NCBI GenBank assembly: GCA_027491255.1
Contig: JAIXWM010000127.1
Span: 1-64,000 of the forward strand
Reading direction: 5' to 3'
Length of the DNA stretch: 64,000 nt
DNA from: Rubrivivax sp.
Lineage (GTDB): Bacteria > Pseudomonadota > Gammaproteobacteria > Burkholderiales > Burkholderiaceae_C
Under the pieces are notes generated by a model, which did not search any database, was not told where the DNA came from, and worked only from the letters and a program-made list of their open reading frames with translations. This document shows, piece after piece, positions 20,357 through 29,429 of this stretch (position 1 is the stretch's first letter; each line of letters opens with the position of its first letter). The translations under genes and the position numbers were made by a program.

Positions 20357-20964
20357 GTGCGGTCCCCTTTCGTGCCCACCGTGCCCGCGGGCGCGGCAGG
20401 CGTCTTGCCGCCGACCTCGAAGAAGGTGTAGGACAAGGTGATCGTCGTCACGTCCCTCGGCAACTTCGGGTCGATGACGAAGGCCACGGGCCAAGTCTTG
20501 CTCTCGCCGGGCTTCAGCGTGTATTCGTTGAAGCAGAAGCACTCGAGCTTGTTGAAGTGCGCGCTGGATTGACGCGGTGCGTAGCTCGGGATGGCCTGCG
20601 CGGCCATCGTGCGGTTCTGGATGTTGCGGAACTCGTACTGCACCGTGGTGAGCTCGCCAGGATGCACCTGAATCGACCGCACGGCGGGCTTGAAGTCCCA
20701 GGGTCCGCGAACGTTCGCGTCGAACTCCACCGTGATCGTGCGCGTGGTGTCGACCTGGGTGTTGACCGCCTGCCCCTTCGGCCCGATCCAGCTGCCGCTG
20801 GCCACCCGCTGCTCGGCGAGCGTCAGCACATTGATGCCCAGCGCCTCGCAGATCGCGCGGTACATCGGCACCAGCGCGTAGCCGAAACCGAACATGACCG
20901 CAGCCACCACCAGCAGCTTGCCCAGCATGCGGCGGTTGTCGGTGCGCAGAACAGGCATAGACAT
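20353..20964 (-). CDS. ctaG: Cytochrome c oxidase assembly protein CtaG (COX11)
   Basis: From the ATG at 20964 the protein has 203 residues: an N-terminal membrane anchor (LGKLLVVAAVMFGFGYALVPMY) and a periplasmic COX11 domain with the copper-binding Cys motif in LECFCFNEYTLKPGE and the FVIDPKLPRD loop. It delivers copper to the CuB site of subunit I. The frame is open a further six codons upstream, but the ATG follows the 38-codon gene closely. Confidence 0.93.
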   Translation of the reverse strand: MSMPVLRTDNRRMLGKLLVVAAVMFGFGYALVPMYRAICEALGINVLTLAEQRVASGSWIGPKGQAVNTQVDTTRTITVEFDANVRGPWDFKPAVRSIQVHPGELTTVQYEFRNIQNRTMAAQAIPSYAPRQSSAHFNKLECFCFNEYTLKPGESKTWPVAFVIDPKLPRDVTTITLSYTFFEVGGKTPAAPAGTVGTKGDRT

Positions 20965-20971
20965 GAGGTCC

Positions 20972-21088
20972 TCAGCGGCCAAGCCAGGTCATCTTGACGA
21001 TGAAGCCCAGCGCGAACACGAGCGCGACCGACGCGAGGATCAAGGCCAGCCGGACGTTGGCCTTGCGCTGCCGCTCTGTCAGGGCCAT
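20972..21088 (-). CDS. Cytochrome oxidase small assembly protein (38 residues)
   Basis: A 38-codon gene starts at ATG 21088 (MALTERQRKANVR) and ends at TGA 20972-20974. It has a short basic N-terminus, one membrane helix (LALILASVALVFALGFIVKM) and the ending TWLGR. This matches in size, topology and place (between ctaD and ctaG) the small oxidase assembly peptides annotated in other Burkholderiales. It is too short for usual gene-finding cut-offs. Its exact role is not established. Confidence 0.8.
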   Translation of the reverse strand: MALTERQRKANVRLALILASVALVFALGFIVKMTWLGR

Positions 21089-21122
21089 GACTGGGAACTC
21101 CGGACCTTGGGCTGCGAGGGAA

Positions 21123-22742
21123 TCAGCCGACGACCTTGGTGGCCGCCGCGTTCAGCTTCGGCGGGGTCTCGAAGGTGTGCCAGGGCGCGGGCGAAGGCAC
21201 TTCCCACTCCAGGCCTTCGGCGGCCTCCCAGGGCTTCTGCGGCGCCGGCTCGCCCTTGCCGCGCATCATCGGCAGCACGACGAAGACGAAGAAGTAGACC
21301 TGCATCAGCCCGAAGCCGAAGGCACCGACCGAGGCGATCGCGTTGAAGTCGGCGAACTGCATCGGGTAGTCGGCGTAGCGGCGCGGCATGCCCGCCAGGC
21401 CCAGGAAGTGCATCGGGAAGAAGGTGACGTTGAAGAAGATCAGCGAGCCCCAGAAGTGGATCTTGCCGCGGGTCTCGTTGTACATCACGCCAGTCCACTT
21501 CGGGCCCCAGTAGTACACGCCGGCGAACAACGCGAACAGCGAGCCGGCCACCAGCACGTAGTGGAAGTGGGCCACGACGTAGTAGGTGTCCTGCAGGTTG
21601 ATGTCGACCGGCGCCATCGACAGGATCAGCCCGGTGAAGCCGCCCATCGTGAACACGAACAGGAAGCCGACCGACCACAGCATCGGTGTCTCGAAGGTCA
21701 TCGAGCCGCGCCACATGGTGGCGATCCAGTTGAAGATCTTCACGCCCGTGGGCACCGCGATCAACATGGTCGCGTACATGAAGAAGAGCTGCCCCGTCAC
21801 CGGCATGCCGGTGGTGTACATGTGGTGGGCCCAGACGATGAAGGACAGGATCGCGATCGAGGCCGTCGCATACACCATCGACGCGTAACCGAACAGCGGC
21901 TTGCGCGAGAACGCCGGGATGATGGCGCTGACGATGCCGAAGGCCGGCAGGATCATGATGTAGACCTCGGGGTGTCCGAAGAACCAGAAGATGTGCTGGT
22001 ACATGATCGGGTCACCGCCGCCGGCGGGGTTGAAGAAGCTCGTGCCGAAATGGCGGTCGGTCAGCGTCATCGTGATCGCGCCCGCCAGCACCGGCATCAC
22101 CGCGATCAGCAGATAGGCGGTGATCAGCCAGGTCCAGCAGAACAGCGGCATCTTCATCAGCGTCATGCCCGGCGCGCGCATGTTCAGGATCGTGACGATG
22201 ATGTTGATCGAGCCCATGATCGAGCTCGCGCCCAGGATGTGCATCGCGAAGATGGCGGCGTCCATCGACGGGCCCATCTGCAGCGTCAGCGGGGCGTAGA
22301 GCGTCCAGCCGGCCGCGGGCGCGCCGCCCGGCATGAAGAAAGAGCCCGCCAACATGATGGCCGCCGGGATCATCAGCCAGAAGCTGAGGTTGTTCATGCG
22401 CGCAAAAGCCATGTCGGCAGCGCCGATCTGCAGCGGGATCATCCAGTTCGCGAAGCCCACGAAGGCCGGCATGATCGCGCCGAAGACCATGATCAGGCCG
22501 TGCATCGTGGTGAGCTGGTTGAACAGCCCGGGGTTGACGTACTGCAGGCCGGGCTGGAAGAGCTCGGCGCGGATGCCCAGCGCCAGCACGCCGCCGATCA
22601 TCAGCATCGCGAACGAGAACAGCAGGTACATCGTGCCGATGTCCTTGTGGTTCGTCGCGAACAGCCAACGGCGCCATCCGTGCGGGTGGCCATGGTCGTG
22701 GTCGTCGGCGTGATGGCCGTGGTGGTCAAGCACTGCGCTCAT
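21123..22742 (-). CDS. ctaD: Cytochrome c oxidase subunit I
   Basis: The 539-residue protein has twelve membrane segments and the heme-copper hallmarks: His of the low-spin heme in TTMHGLIMVF, the CuB/Tyr cross-link region WFFGHPEVYIMILP, the second CuB pair in WAHHMYTTGM, and HFHYVLVAGSLF. It is the catalytic oxygen-reducing subunit. The N-terminus is unusually rich in His (DHHGHHADDHDHGHPHG), a possible metal-binding tail. It follows ctaC by 62 bases. Confidence 0.97.
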   Translation of the reverse strand: MSAVLDHHGHHADDHDHGHPHGWRRWLFATNHKDIGTMYLLFSFAMLMIGGVLALGIRAELFQPGLQYVNPGLFNQLTTMHGLIMVFGAIMPAFVGFANWMIPLQIGAADMAFARMNNLSFWLMIPAAIMLAGSFFMPGGAPAAGWTLYAPLTLQMGPSMDAAIFAMHILGASSIMGSINIIVTILNMRAPGMTLMKMPLFCWTWLITAYLLIAVMPVLAGAITMTLTDRHFGTSFFNPAGGGDPIMYQHIFWFFGHPEVYIMILPAFGIVSAIIPAFSRKPLFGYASMVYATASIAILSFIVWAHHMYTTGMPVTGQLFFMYATMLIAVPTGVKIFNWIATMWRGSMTFETPMLWSVGFLFVFTMGGFTGLILSMAPVDINLQDTYYVVAHFHYVLVAGSLFALFAGVYYWGPKWTGVMYNETRGKIHFWGSLIFFNVTFFPMHFLGLAGMPRRYADYPMQFADFNAIASVGAFGFGLMQVYFFVFVVLPMMRGKGEPAPQKPWEAAEGLEWEVPSPAPWHTFETPPKLNAAATKVVG

Positions 22743-22804
22743 GCGGGGCTCCTGGATCTCGATGCTCGGTAAGCGATGAATCGGGGCGCGGGGCAGGCGA
22801 TGCC

Positions 22805-23998
22805 TTACTTGCGCGCGGCGACGATGTCGGCCGGCTGCACGACCTGCCCGGTCTTGTTGCCCCAGTTGTTCTTGGTGTAGGTGATGACGGCGGCAATCTC
22901 GGTGTCCGACAACTGCTTCCAGGCCGGCATCGCGCCATTGGCCGCGCCGTTGAGCATGATGGCGATCTGCTTGGACTTGTCGGCATCGAGCACGATGGCC
23001 GAGCCGTCCAGCGCCTTGATCGGACCCGCTCCCTTGCCGCTGGCCTGATGGCAGGCCACGCAATTGGCCGCATAGACCTTCTCACCGCGAGCGGCGAGTT
23101 CCTCGAGCTTCCACTCCTTGGTCGGATCGTCGGCCTTGGCCGCCATGGCCTTCTTCTGCGCCTCGACCCATTTTGCGTAGTCTGGGGCGCTCAGCACCTT
23201 GACATGGATGGGCATGTAGGCGTGCTCCTTGCCGCAGAGCTCGGCGCACTGACCGTAGAAGTCGCCCGTCTTCTCGGCGCGGAACCAGGTGTCGCGCACG
23301 AAGCCCGGGATCGCGTCCTGCTTGACGCCAAAGGCCGGCACCATCCAGGCATGGATGACGTCGTTGGCGGTGGTGATGATGCGGATCTTGCGGTCCACGG
23401 GCACGACCAGCGGGTTGTCTACCTTCAGCAGGTAGTTGTCGATCGCCTCGGGTTTGCCCGAGTCGGACATCACGCGATGGCTGTTGTCCAGCGTCGAGAC
23501 GAAAGCGATGCCTTCGCCCTCGCCCTTCAGGTAGTCGTAGCCCCACTTCCACTGGTAGCCGGTGGCCTTGATCGTCAGGTCGGCGTTGCTCGTGTCCTTC
23601 ATCGCGACCACGGTGCGCGTGGCCATCGCACCCATCGCGATGACGATGATGAAGGGAATGACCGTCCACGCGATCTCCACGCCCAAGCTCTCGTGGAAGT
23701 TGGCCGGCTTGTGGCCCACCGACTTGCGGTGCTTCAGGATCGAATAGAACATGACCCCGAACACGCCGACGAAGATGATGATGCAGATGCCCATCACCGC
23801 GTAATGCAGCCAATGAATCTGCTCGGCGATCTTGGTGACGGCCGGGTGCATGTCGAGTTGGTTCACGGCCGGGCCGCCCGGCAGGTCTTTGACCGCTGCC
23901 GCAGCCCAGCCGGAATGCATGGCCAAGCCCAGGGCCAGCGCTGCGCTGGTCATCATCTGCCAAACCGGCTTGCAGGTGCGGGACATGAGGTGGTTCAT
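22805..23998 (-). CDS. ctaC: Cytochrome c oxidase subunit II with fused cytochrome c domain
   Basis: The protein has 397 residues from ATG 23998, with a signal peptide, two membrane segments (about residues 55-80 and 100-125), the CuA site (CAELCGKEHAYMPIHV) near residue 235, and then an extra C-terminal class I cytochrome c with CVACH at about residue 318 and a methionine ligand region (GAMPAWK). The fusion is the caa3-like arrangement in which electrons enter through a covalently attached cytochrome. It starts 10 bases after the DUF2244 gene. Confidence 0.95.
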   Translation of the reverse strand: MNHLMSRTCKPVWQMMTSAALALGLAMHSGWAAAAVKDLPGGPAVNQLDMHPAVTKIAEQIHWLHYAVMGICIIIFVGVFGVMFYSILKHRKSVGHKPANFHESLGVEIAWTVIPFIIVIAMGAMATRTVVAMKDTSNADLTIKATGYQWKWGYDYLKGEGEGIAFVSTLDNSHRVMSDSGKPEAIDNYLLKVDNPLVVPVDRKIRIITTANDVIHAWMVPAFGVKQDAIPGFVRDTWFRAEKTGDFYGQCAELCGKEHAYMPIHVKVLSAPDYAKWVEAQKKAMAAKADDPTKEWKLEELAARGEKVYAANCVACHQASGKGAGPIKALDGSAIVLDADKSKQIAIMLNGAANGAMPAWKQLSDTEIAAVITYTKNNWGNKTGQVVQPADIVAARK

Positions 23999-24008
23999 CG
24001 TCAAGTCT

Positions 24009-24578
24009 TCAGGCGGTGGAATCCGGGGAGGCTGCAGGCGCGGTGCGGGCCGTCCGCAGCGCCAGACGCAGTTCTTGAGCGAAGGCTGCCCGCATCTCGG
24101 GGCGCAGGAAGCGGCCGATGCGCACGCGCTGACCCTGCCCCGACAGTTCTACGAGCGAGCCGTCGCCATGGGTCGGCTCGACCGACACCCATTCGGCGCG
24201 GAAACGCGCGGTGCGGCAGACGCTGCCGTGGGTCTGCTCGACCGACAAGGTCGGGCCGCTGAGCGTCAGGGTGTCGGCATCGGTTGCGTGGCGCGCGTAG
24301 ACGAGCAGTGCAATGCCGAGCACCAGCAGCTCGAGTCCGGCAAAAACCAGCACCACCGGTGCACCACTGAACGCGAAGCCGCTGGCAATCAGCAGGGACA
24401 CCAGGCACATCGACAGGTAGAAGGCACCGAGCTGCCCCGGCGTGACGGAGCAGTTGCGGCGCAACACCCATTGCACCCCCGCCACCTCGGCGTTGCCGCC
24501 GAAGCAGTTCCGGCCGAAACGCCAGGGCGAATCGGCTCCCGGGAGGGACCAGGCTGGTGTGGCGAGCGTGGCAGACAT
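24009..24578 (-). CDS. DUF2244 membrane protein, first gene of the oxidase operon
   Basis: The 189-residue protein has the DUF2244 start (VLRRNCSVTPGQLGAFYLSMCLVSL), two adjacent membrane helices (about residues 50-95) and a cytoplasmic beta-rich tail. The family is integral to the membrane and of unknown function. It precedes ctaC by 10 bases. Upstream on the minus strand a TAGAAT hexamer (24678-24673) with a poor -35 (TCGACC, 24700-24695) is a possible promoter for the operon, but support is weak. Confidence 0.8.
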   Translation of the reverse strand: MSATLATPAWSLPGADSPWRFGRNCFGGNAEVAGVQWVLRRNCSVTPGQLGAFYLSMCLVSLLIASGFAFSGAPVVLVFAGLELLVLGIALLVYARHATDADTLTLSGPTLSVEQTHGSVCRTARFRAEWVSVEPTHGDGSLVELSGQGQRVRIGRFLRPEMRAAFAQELRLALRTARTAPAASPDSTA

Positions 24579-24874
24579 CTTGGTGTGTTCGTGCAGCAGC
24601 GACCTGGGACAGGGCAGCGCCGCGTGCCTGACACCTCGGCCGCGCAACTCCCTCTGTCTTGGTTTTGCTCCGATTCTAGCGTCGCCAGAGCGGGGGTCGA
24701 CGCACGCAGTTCCGTTTGCCAGGTCGAGTCCCGGTGACGCAAGACGCCGGTCGACATGCCATGGCGAAGGCGATCCTGCGGCGTCTGCGGCCGAACCGGG
24801 CCGAGCCCGGGAACCGAGCCGCGCAGACCTGGGGCTCGACTGCCCGGCGGGAGCACGAAGCCGAGGAAGTCTCG
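24579..24874. other. Spacer upstream of the oxidase operon without a recognisable gene
   Basis: I see no gene, tRNA or RNA motif here. It must contain the promoter of the DUF2244-cta operon (minus strand). The open frames crossing it on both strands are Arg/Pro-rich and look non-coding. Confidence 0.6.
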
Positions 24875-25034
24875 GAGGCTGGGGGTTGTTCCAGCGCGCC
24901 CTTCAGCCCCGTCAAAACGCCCAGGCTCGAGGCACAAACCGCAGCCATGGCCCCGGCCAAGGCGAGGATTTGCAATGAAGGGCCGGGCCGTTTGGGTGTG
25001 CAAGTCGGGGGTGGGGCAAGACTCTCAGCCTCTC
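24875..25034 (+). repeat. Nested palindromic repeat, copy A (inverted pair with 26126-26289)
   Basis: This stretch is a diverged copy, in opposite orientation, of the element at 26126-26289. Shared blocks include the terminal GAGGCT, CAAACGCCC-like, CGAGGCxCAAACC, CAGCCATGGCCC, GGCGAGGATTTG, GTTTGGG and the closing CTCTCAGCCTCTC. Each copy can fold on itself at nested levels: outer GAGGCT ends, a middle CCAAAC/GTTTGG pair and a central CCATGGCC/GGCCAAGG palindrome. It ends 26 bases after the methyltransferase stop. It resembles a REP or MITE-like dispersed repeat with no coding capacity. Confidence 0.75.
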
Positions 25035-25060
25035 GGCCTCTCAGCCCCTCGATGCCTTCA

Positions 25061-26047
25061 TCACCGTTCCGGACGCCGGCCGGCACGAACCATCGCGCGC
25101 AGATCGGCCAGATCGACGCGGGCCTCGGCCTGCACCCGCGGGCGCGGCGCCGGGCGGAAGGCATGCCCGTACGCGATCTCGAAGCCGAGGCGGACGCGAC
25201 CGTCGGCCCCCGCCGTCCGGCGCAACCCTTCCAGCAAGCGGTCGCGCCAGCGCGGCGTGCGCAGGCCGCGGGCGCGGCGCGGGTGCAGGTTGGCACCCAG
25301 GGAGCGCAACTCGGTCAACGCCGACTCGGCATCGGTCCAGGTCAGGACGATGTGCTCCTGGTCCATCACCGGGTCGGCAAACCCGGTCTCGACCAGCATG
25401 TCGCCGAAGTCGTGCATGTCCACCAGCGGCGCCATCGGCGGGCCCCAGCCCTCCTCGTCGTACAGCACCCGCAGTTCGGCGAGCGTGCCCGGGCCGAAGG
25501 TCGAGAACATCAGGAAGCCGTCCACCGCCAAGGCCCGGTGCCACTGACGCAGCGTCGCGAGCGGGTCGCCCAGGCCGTGCAGCACCATGTTGGCCCACAG
25601 AAGTTGCGCCTGCCCCGGGTCGACCTGCCCGGGCTCGAGCGCGGTCGGCGCGTCCGCGCGCAACCAGCGGCGCGGCGACCACCACGGCAGGGCTGGCGTG
25701 GGCTGCGAGCCCGAGGGGACATGCGCGGCACTGTCGCCCTGCCCGGGCGCGCCACCGAGGCCGGGCTCGACGGCCAGGATGCAGGCTCGCGGATAGGCCT
25801 CGAGCAGGCGCGCCGCGCCCCCACCCGCGCGGGCGCCCCAATCGAGCACCGTCTGCGGCTGCATCTTGACCACCGCCAGCCGCTCGGCCATGCGGCGCGC
25901 GACCTCGACGTGCAGCCAAGGCGTCGCCGGCGAGCGCAGCAGCCGGGCGCGGGCGCGCACCAGCGCGACCGGATCGACCAGCGGCGGGAGCACCGACGCG
26001 AGGGCATCGGCCTGTCGGGGGGGCGGCGTAGCGGCATCAGGACCCAT
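25061..26047 (-). CDS. BioC-like SAM methyltransferase
   Basis: From ATG 26047 the protein has 328 residues. The methyltransferase core starts near residue 50 (WLHVEVARRMAERL) and has motif I in the altered form TVLDWGARAGGGAARLLEAYP, with a glycine-rich loop, and the acidic residue in VEPGLGG. Later segments (LLWANMVLHGLGDPLATLRQWHRALAVDGFLMFSTFGPGTLAELR) match malonyl-ACP O-methyltransferase BioC of the biotin pathway. No other bio genes are near, and an extra 30-residue insertion follows motif I, so the assignment to BioC is only likely. It is flanked by an inverted pair of palindromic repeats. Confidence 0.7.
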   Translation of the reverse strand: MGPDAATPPPRQADALASVLPPLVDPVALVRARARLLRSPATPWLHVEVARRMAERLAVVKMQPQTVLDWGARAGGGAARLLEAYPRACILAVEPGLGGAPGQGDSAAHVPSGSQPTPALPWWSPRRWLRADAPTALEPGQVDPGQAQLLWANMVLHGLGDPLATLRQWHRALAVDGFLMFSTFGPGTLAELRVLYDEEGWGPPMAPLVDMHDFGDMLVETGFADPVMDQEHIVLTWTDAESALTELRSLGANLHPRRARGLRTPRWRDRLLEGLRRTAGADGRVRLGFEIAYGHAFRPAPRPRVQAEARVDLADLRAMVRAGRRPER

Positions 26048-26125
26048 CGGCCCAGTATATTGACCAGGTGTCAGAAGCTGCCGCACCCCGACCACCGCGC
26101 AGCCCCGCGCCCGCACGCCCGCTGC

Positions 26126-26289
26126 CTGAGAGGCTGAGAGTCATTCCCCCATGCCCGCCTTGCACGCCCAAACACCCTGGCTCATCGTTACAAATCCTCG
26201 CCATAGCCCGGGCCATGGCTGTGGTTTGCGCCTCGATCCAGGGCGTTTGGACGCGCCTTTCGGGCACGGCGGAAAACCTCTCAGCCTCT
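26126..26289 (-). repeat. Nested palindromic repeat, copy B (inverted pair with 24875-25034)
   Basis: The element is bounded by near-perfect terminal inverted repeats: CTGAGAGGCTGAGAG at 26126-26140 and its complement with one mismatch at 26278-26292. Inside are a 13-base pair CCAAACGCCCTGG / CCAGGGTGTTTGG (12 of 13) and a central palindrome CCATAGCCCGGGCCATGG with one mismatch pair. It fills the spacer between the divergent methyltransferase and comF genes and ends just before the comF start. Confidence 0.75.
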
Positions 26290-26295
26290 GAGCGC

Positions 26296-26997
26296 ATGGG
26301 CCTGCCCGGCCACTGCCGGCTGTGCCGCGCCTGGGGCATCGGCGCCTGGTGCGCGGCCTGTGACGCGCGCTTTCGCAGCGCCGCGCACCGATGCGTGCGC
26401 TGTGCGCTCGTGCTGCCCGCCAACGACCCCGCCGCGCCCGCGCCGCGGGTGTGCGGCCCTTGCCTGCGCCGCCCGCCGCCTTGGTCGGTGGCCGTCTGCG
26501 CCGAGGACTACGCCTTCCCCTGGGACCGCCTGATTGCCGACCTCAAGTTCCACGACCAGCCCGAGGTGGCGCAGCCGCTGGCCGAGCGGCTCGCGCAGGC
26601 CGTGCGCGACGCGCTGGAGACGAGCGACGCAGCGCTGCCCGAACTGCTGGTGCCGGTGCCGCTGTCGGCCCGGCGTCTGCGCGAGCGGGGCTACAACCAG
26701 GCGTGGGAACTCGCGCGCCGGCTCGGTGCCGCCCTCGGCATCGGCGCCGACGCGCAGCTGCTGCTGCGGCCGGTGGATACCGCGCACCAGGCGACGCTGC
26801 CCCGCGCCGAGCGCGAGCGCAACCTGCGTGGCGCCTTCATGGTCGACCCCGCACGGCGCAGCGCGGTCGACGGGCGTCGGATCGCGCTCGTCGACGACGT
26901 CATGACCACCGGCGCCACCTTGCGCGAAGCCACCCTTGAACTGCTGCGCGCCGGCGCCGCCGAGGTCCAGGTCTGGGCAATCGCGCGCACGGCCTGA
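26296..26997 (+). CDS. ComF family phosphoribosyltransferase-like protein
   Basis: The 233-residue protein has the ComF zinc-finger N-terminus with several cysteine pairs (CRLCRAW, WCAACDARF, HRCVRCAL, CGPCLRR; residues 7-60) and a C-terminal phosphoribosyltransferase domain with the PRPP-binding loop RIALVDDVMTTGATLREA. ComF proteins act in DNA uptake in competent bacteria; the precise step is not known. The ATG at 26296 lies right behind a palindromic repeat, whose right terminal repeat overlaps the ribosome-binding region. Confidence 0.88.
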   Translation: MGLPGHCRLCRAWGIGAWCAACDARFRSAAHRCVRCALVLPANDPAAPAPRVCGPCLRRPPPWSVAVCAEDYAFPWDRLIADLKFHDQPEVAQPLAERLAQAVRDALETSDAALPELLVPVPLSARRLRERGYNQAWELARRLGAALGIGADAQLLLRPVDTAHQATLPRAERERNLRGAFMVDPARRSAVDGRRIALVDDVMTTGATLREATLELLRAGAAEVQVWAIARTA

Positions 26998-27041
26998 GAG
27001 GCTCGGACCATCCCCTGCGGCCCGCACGCCACCGTCACCCC

Positions 27042-27512
27042 ATGTTCCACATCGTCCTCGTCCACCCGGAGATCCCGCCGAACACCGGCAACGTGATCCG
27101 GCTCGCCGCCAACACCGGCTGCACCCTGCACCTGGTGGAGCCGCTGGGCTTCTCGATGGAGGACAAGCGGCTGCGGCGTGCCGGGCTGGACTACCACGAG
27201 TGGGCAGCCGTGCGTCGGCACGCGAGTTGGGACGCCCTGCTCGAAACGCAGCAACCGCCGCCGGCGCGCTGCCATGCCTTCACCACGCGCGGCACGGTGA
27301 TGCTCGCCGATGTGGCCTGGCAGCCCGGAGACTGGCTGGTCTTCGGCAGCGAGACCGCGGGCCTGCCGGCACCGCTGCTCGAGACCTTCGCGCCGCCGCA
27401 GCGCGTGCGCCTGCCGATGCGGCCCGGCCAGCGCAGCCTGAACCTCAGCAATGCCGCGGCGGTGGCGGTCTTCGAAGCCTGGCGACAACAGGGGTACGCC
27501 GGCGGGGCCTGA
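27042..27512 (+). CDS. trmL: tRNA (cytidine(34)-2'-O)-methyltransferase TrmL
   Basis: The 156-residue SPOUT enzyme has the family start MFHIVLVHPEIPPNTGNVIRLAANTGC, the SAM-binding knot FGSETAGLPAPLLE and the C-terminal NLSNAAAVAVFEAWRQ. It methylates the wobble base of tRNA-Leu. It lies 44 bases after comF and is convergent with gpsA. Confidence 0.95.
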   Translation: MFHIVLVHPEIPPNTGNVIRLAANTGCTLHLVEPLGFSMEDKRLRRAGLDYHEWAAVRRHASWDALLETQQPPPARCHAFTTRGTVMLADVAWQPGDWLVFGSETAGLPAPLLETFAPPQRVRLPMRPGQRSLNLSNAAAVAVFEAWRQQGYAGGA

Positions 27513-27531
27513 GCGTCCAGCCCCCCGGGAA

Positions 27532-28536
27532 TCACGCCTCGGGCCGGGCCTCGCGCGCCATCAGCCGCGACATCGCCTGCTCGGGACTCAGGCCACCGCG
27601 CAGCACCTGGACCACCGCGGCGGTGATCGGCATCTCGACGCCGAGCGCGTGCGCGCGCTCGAGCACCGTGGCGGCCGTGTAGACGCCTTCGGCAACGTGG
27701 CCGAGCGACTGCAGCGCCTGCGCCAGCGTCCGCCCCTCGGCCAGCAACAGGCCGACGCGCCGGTTGCGCGAGAGCGCGCCCGTGGCGGTCAGGACGAGGT
27801 CGCCCAGGCCCGACAGGCCCATGAAGGTCTCGGGCCGCGCGCCCAGCGCCACGCCCAGGCGCGTCATCTCGGCCAGCCCGCGCGTGATCAGCGCCGCGCG
27901 CGCATTCAGCCCCGGCGCCTGCGGCAGGTCGGCCCGCTGAGCCAGGCCGTCGAGCAGTCCGGCCGCGATGGCCATCACGTTCTTGACCGCGCCGCCGACC
28001 TCGACCCCCGTGGGGTCTGCGCAGGTGTAGACACGCAGGCCTTCGCTGTGGAAGGCCTGGACGGCGCGTTCGCACAGCGCCCCATCCGTGCTGGCGACCA
28101 CCACCGCCGTGGGCCGGCCCTGCGCCACCTCCAGCGCGAAGCTCGGGCCCGACAGCACGCCGCAGGACCCGCCGGGACGCAACTGCAGCGCGATCTCGTG
28201 CCCGAGCGCACCCGTGCCCGCCTCCAGGCCCTTGCACAGCCACAGCAGCGGCGTCTGCGGGGCCACGCGCTGCAGCGATTCGCGCAGCGCGCTCATCGGG
28301 GTGGCGACGACGACCAGGCCCTGCGCGCCGTGGGTGGCCGCCTCGGCATGCGAATCCGTCACGCCCAGACCGTCAGGCAGCCGCACGCCGGGCAGGTAGC
28401 GCGCGTTCTCGCGATCGCGCGCCAAGGTCTGAGCCTGGCGCGGGTCGCGCGCCCACAACAGCACCTCGTGCCGCACGGCGGCACTGCAGGCCAGTGCGGT
28501 GCCCCACGCACCGGCGCCAAAGATTGCGATCTTCAT
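27532..28536 (-). CDS. gpsA: NAD(P)H-dependent glycerol-3-phosphate dehydrogenase
   Basis: The 334-residue enzyme has the nucleotide-binding motif [15 protein letters not shown] at the start, the substrate-binding Lys in [13 protein letters not shown], and the signature [20 protein letters not shown]. It reduces dihydroxyacetone phosphate to glycerol-3-phosphate for phospholipids. It lies 58 bases downstream of secB on the same strand, a linkage common in proteobacteria. Confidence 0.96.
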   Translation of the reverse strand: MKIAIFGAGAWGTALACSAAVRHEVLLWARDPRQAQTLARDRENARYLPGVRLPDGLGVTDSHAEAATHGAQGLVVVATPMSALRESLQRVAPQTPLLWLCKGLEAGTGALGHEIALQLRPGGSCGVLSGPSFALEVAQGRPTAVVVASTDGALCERAVQAFHSEGLRVYTCADPTGVEVGGAVKNVMAIAAGLLDGLAQRADLPQAPGLNARAALITRGLAEMTRLGVALGARPETFMGLSGLGDLVLTATGALSRNRRVGLLLAEGRTLAQALQSLGHVAEGVYTAATVLERAHALGVEMPITAAVVQVLRGGLSPEQAMSRLMAREARPEA

Positions 28537-28594
28537 CGCCTGCGCGGCCCGTCGCGCGCCGCCCGTGCGGCAGTCAGGCGCGAGCGGCCCGGGC

Positions 28595-29059
28595 TCAGTT
28601 CAGATTGGTGATGATGCGCGAGCCCTGGGCCGCCTGGGCCTGCTGCTGCTGGGCCTCGTACATGGCCTGGAAGTTGACCTCGGTCAGCAGGATGGGCGGG
28701 AAGCCGGCACGCGTGCAGACGTCGGAGACGATGGCGCGCAGGTAGGGATAGATCATCTGCGGGCAGACGATGCTGACGATGCCCTGCATCTGATCGTCCG
28801 GGATGTTGCGGATCTCGAAGATCCCGGCCTGCTTGGCCTCGACCAGGAAGAGCGTGCGCTCGCCGACCTTGGTCGTGACGGTGGCCGTGACCGAAACCTC
28901 GAACACGCCCTCGGCCACCACCTCGGCGCCCACGCCGAGGTTGATGTCGACCTGGGGCTGGGCCTGCTCGAGCAGGATCTGGGGCGAGTTGGGCTGCTCC
29001 AGAGACAAGTCCTTCAGGTACATGCGCTGGATCTGGAACACGGGATCGGCGTCGGCCAT
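28595..29059 (-). CDS. secB: Protein-export chaperone SecB
   Basis: The 154-residue cytoplasmic chaperone matches SecB throughout: [60 protein letters not shown] and [12 protein letters not shown]. It keeps preproteins unfolded and passes them to SecA. The ATG at 29059 is preferred to an upstream in-frame start at 29074. Confidence 0.97.
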   Translation of the reverse strand: MADADPVFQIQRMYLKDLSLEQPNSPQILLEQAQPQVDINLGVGAEVVAEGVFEVSVTATVTTKVGERTLFLVEAKQAGIFEIRNIPDDQMQGIVSIVCPQMIYPYLRAIVSDVCTRAGFPPILLTEVNFQAMYEAQQQQAQAAQGSRIITNLN

Positions 29060-29168
29060 GGCGGTCTTTCGCAAGCGGGAGAAAAGGGGCCGCGGCGGCG
29101 CTGCGGCGGGAGGGGCGGCGGATTATGACGCCCGGGTCGCGGCCGCCAGGGCCGCTTCCAGGCCGGGA

Positions 29169-29429
29169 TCAGGCCGCGTTGAGCAGCGGCAGCAGGCCGC
29201 CGCGTTGATCGAGCGCCATCAGGTCGTCGCAGCCGCCCACGTGCGTGGCACCGATGAAGATCTGCGGCACGGTGCGCCGACCGGTGATCTCCATCATGCG
29301 GTCGCGCTCGGCCGGGTCGAGGTCGATGCGGATTTCCTGGATCTGTTCCACCCCGCGTTGCTTGAGCAGCGCCTTGGCGCGCTGGCAGTAGGGGCAGACC
29401 AGGGTGGTGTACATGCGGACGGCGTTCAT
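29169..29429 (-). CDS. grxC: Glutaredoxin 3
   Basis: The 86-residue protein has the thioredoxin fold with the active site CPYC at residues 12-15 (VRMYTTLVCPYCQRAK), the cis-Pro loop RTVPQIFIG and the glutathione-binding THVGGCDDLMAL. It reduces disulfides with glutathione. It lies in the usual order rhodanese-grxC-secB-gpsA. Confidence 0.95.
   Translation of the reverse strand: MNAVRMYTTLVCPYCQRAKALLKQRGVEQIQEIRIDLDPAERDRMMEITGRRTVPQIFIGATHVGGCDDLMALDQRGGLLPLLNAA

Noticed and set aside
24579..24874. Possible tRNA-like stretch (GGTCGAGTCCCGG)
   Set aside because: No acceptor, D or anticodon stems could be built around it.
24716..26137. 473-codon + strand frame across the spacer, repeat and methyltransferase gene
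   Set aside because: It joins a spacer, a palindromic repeat and an antisense stretch; no part resembles a protein family.
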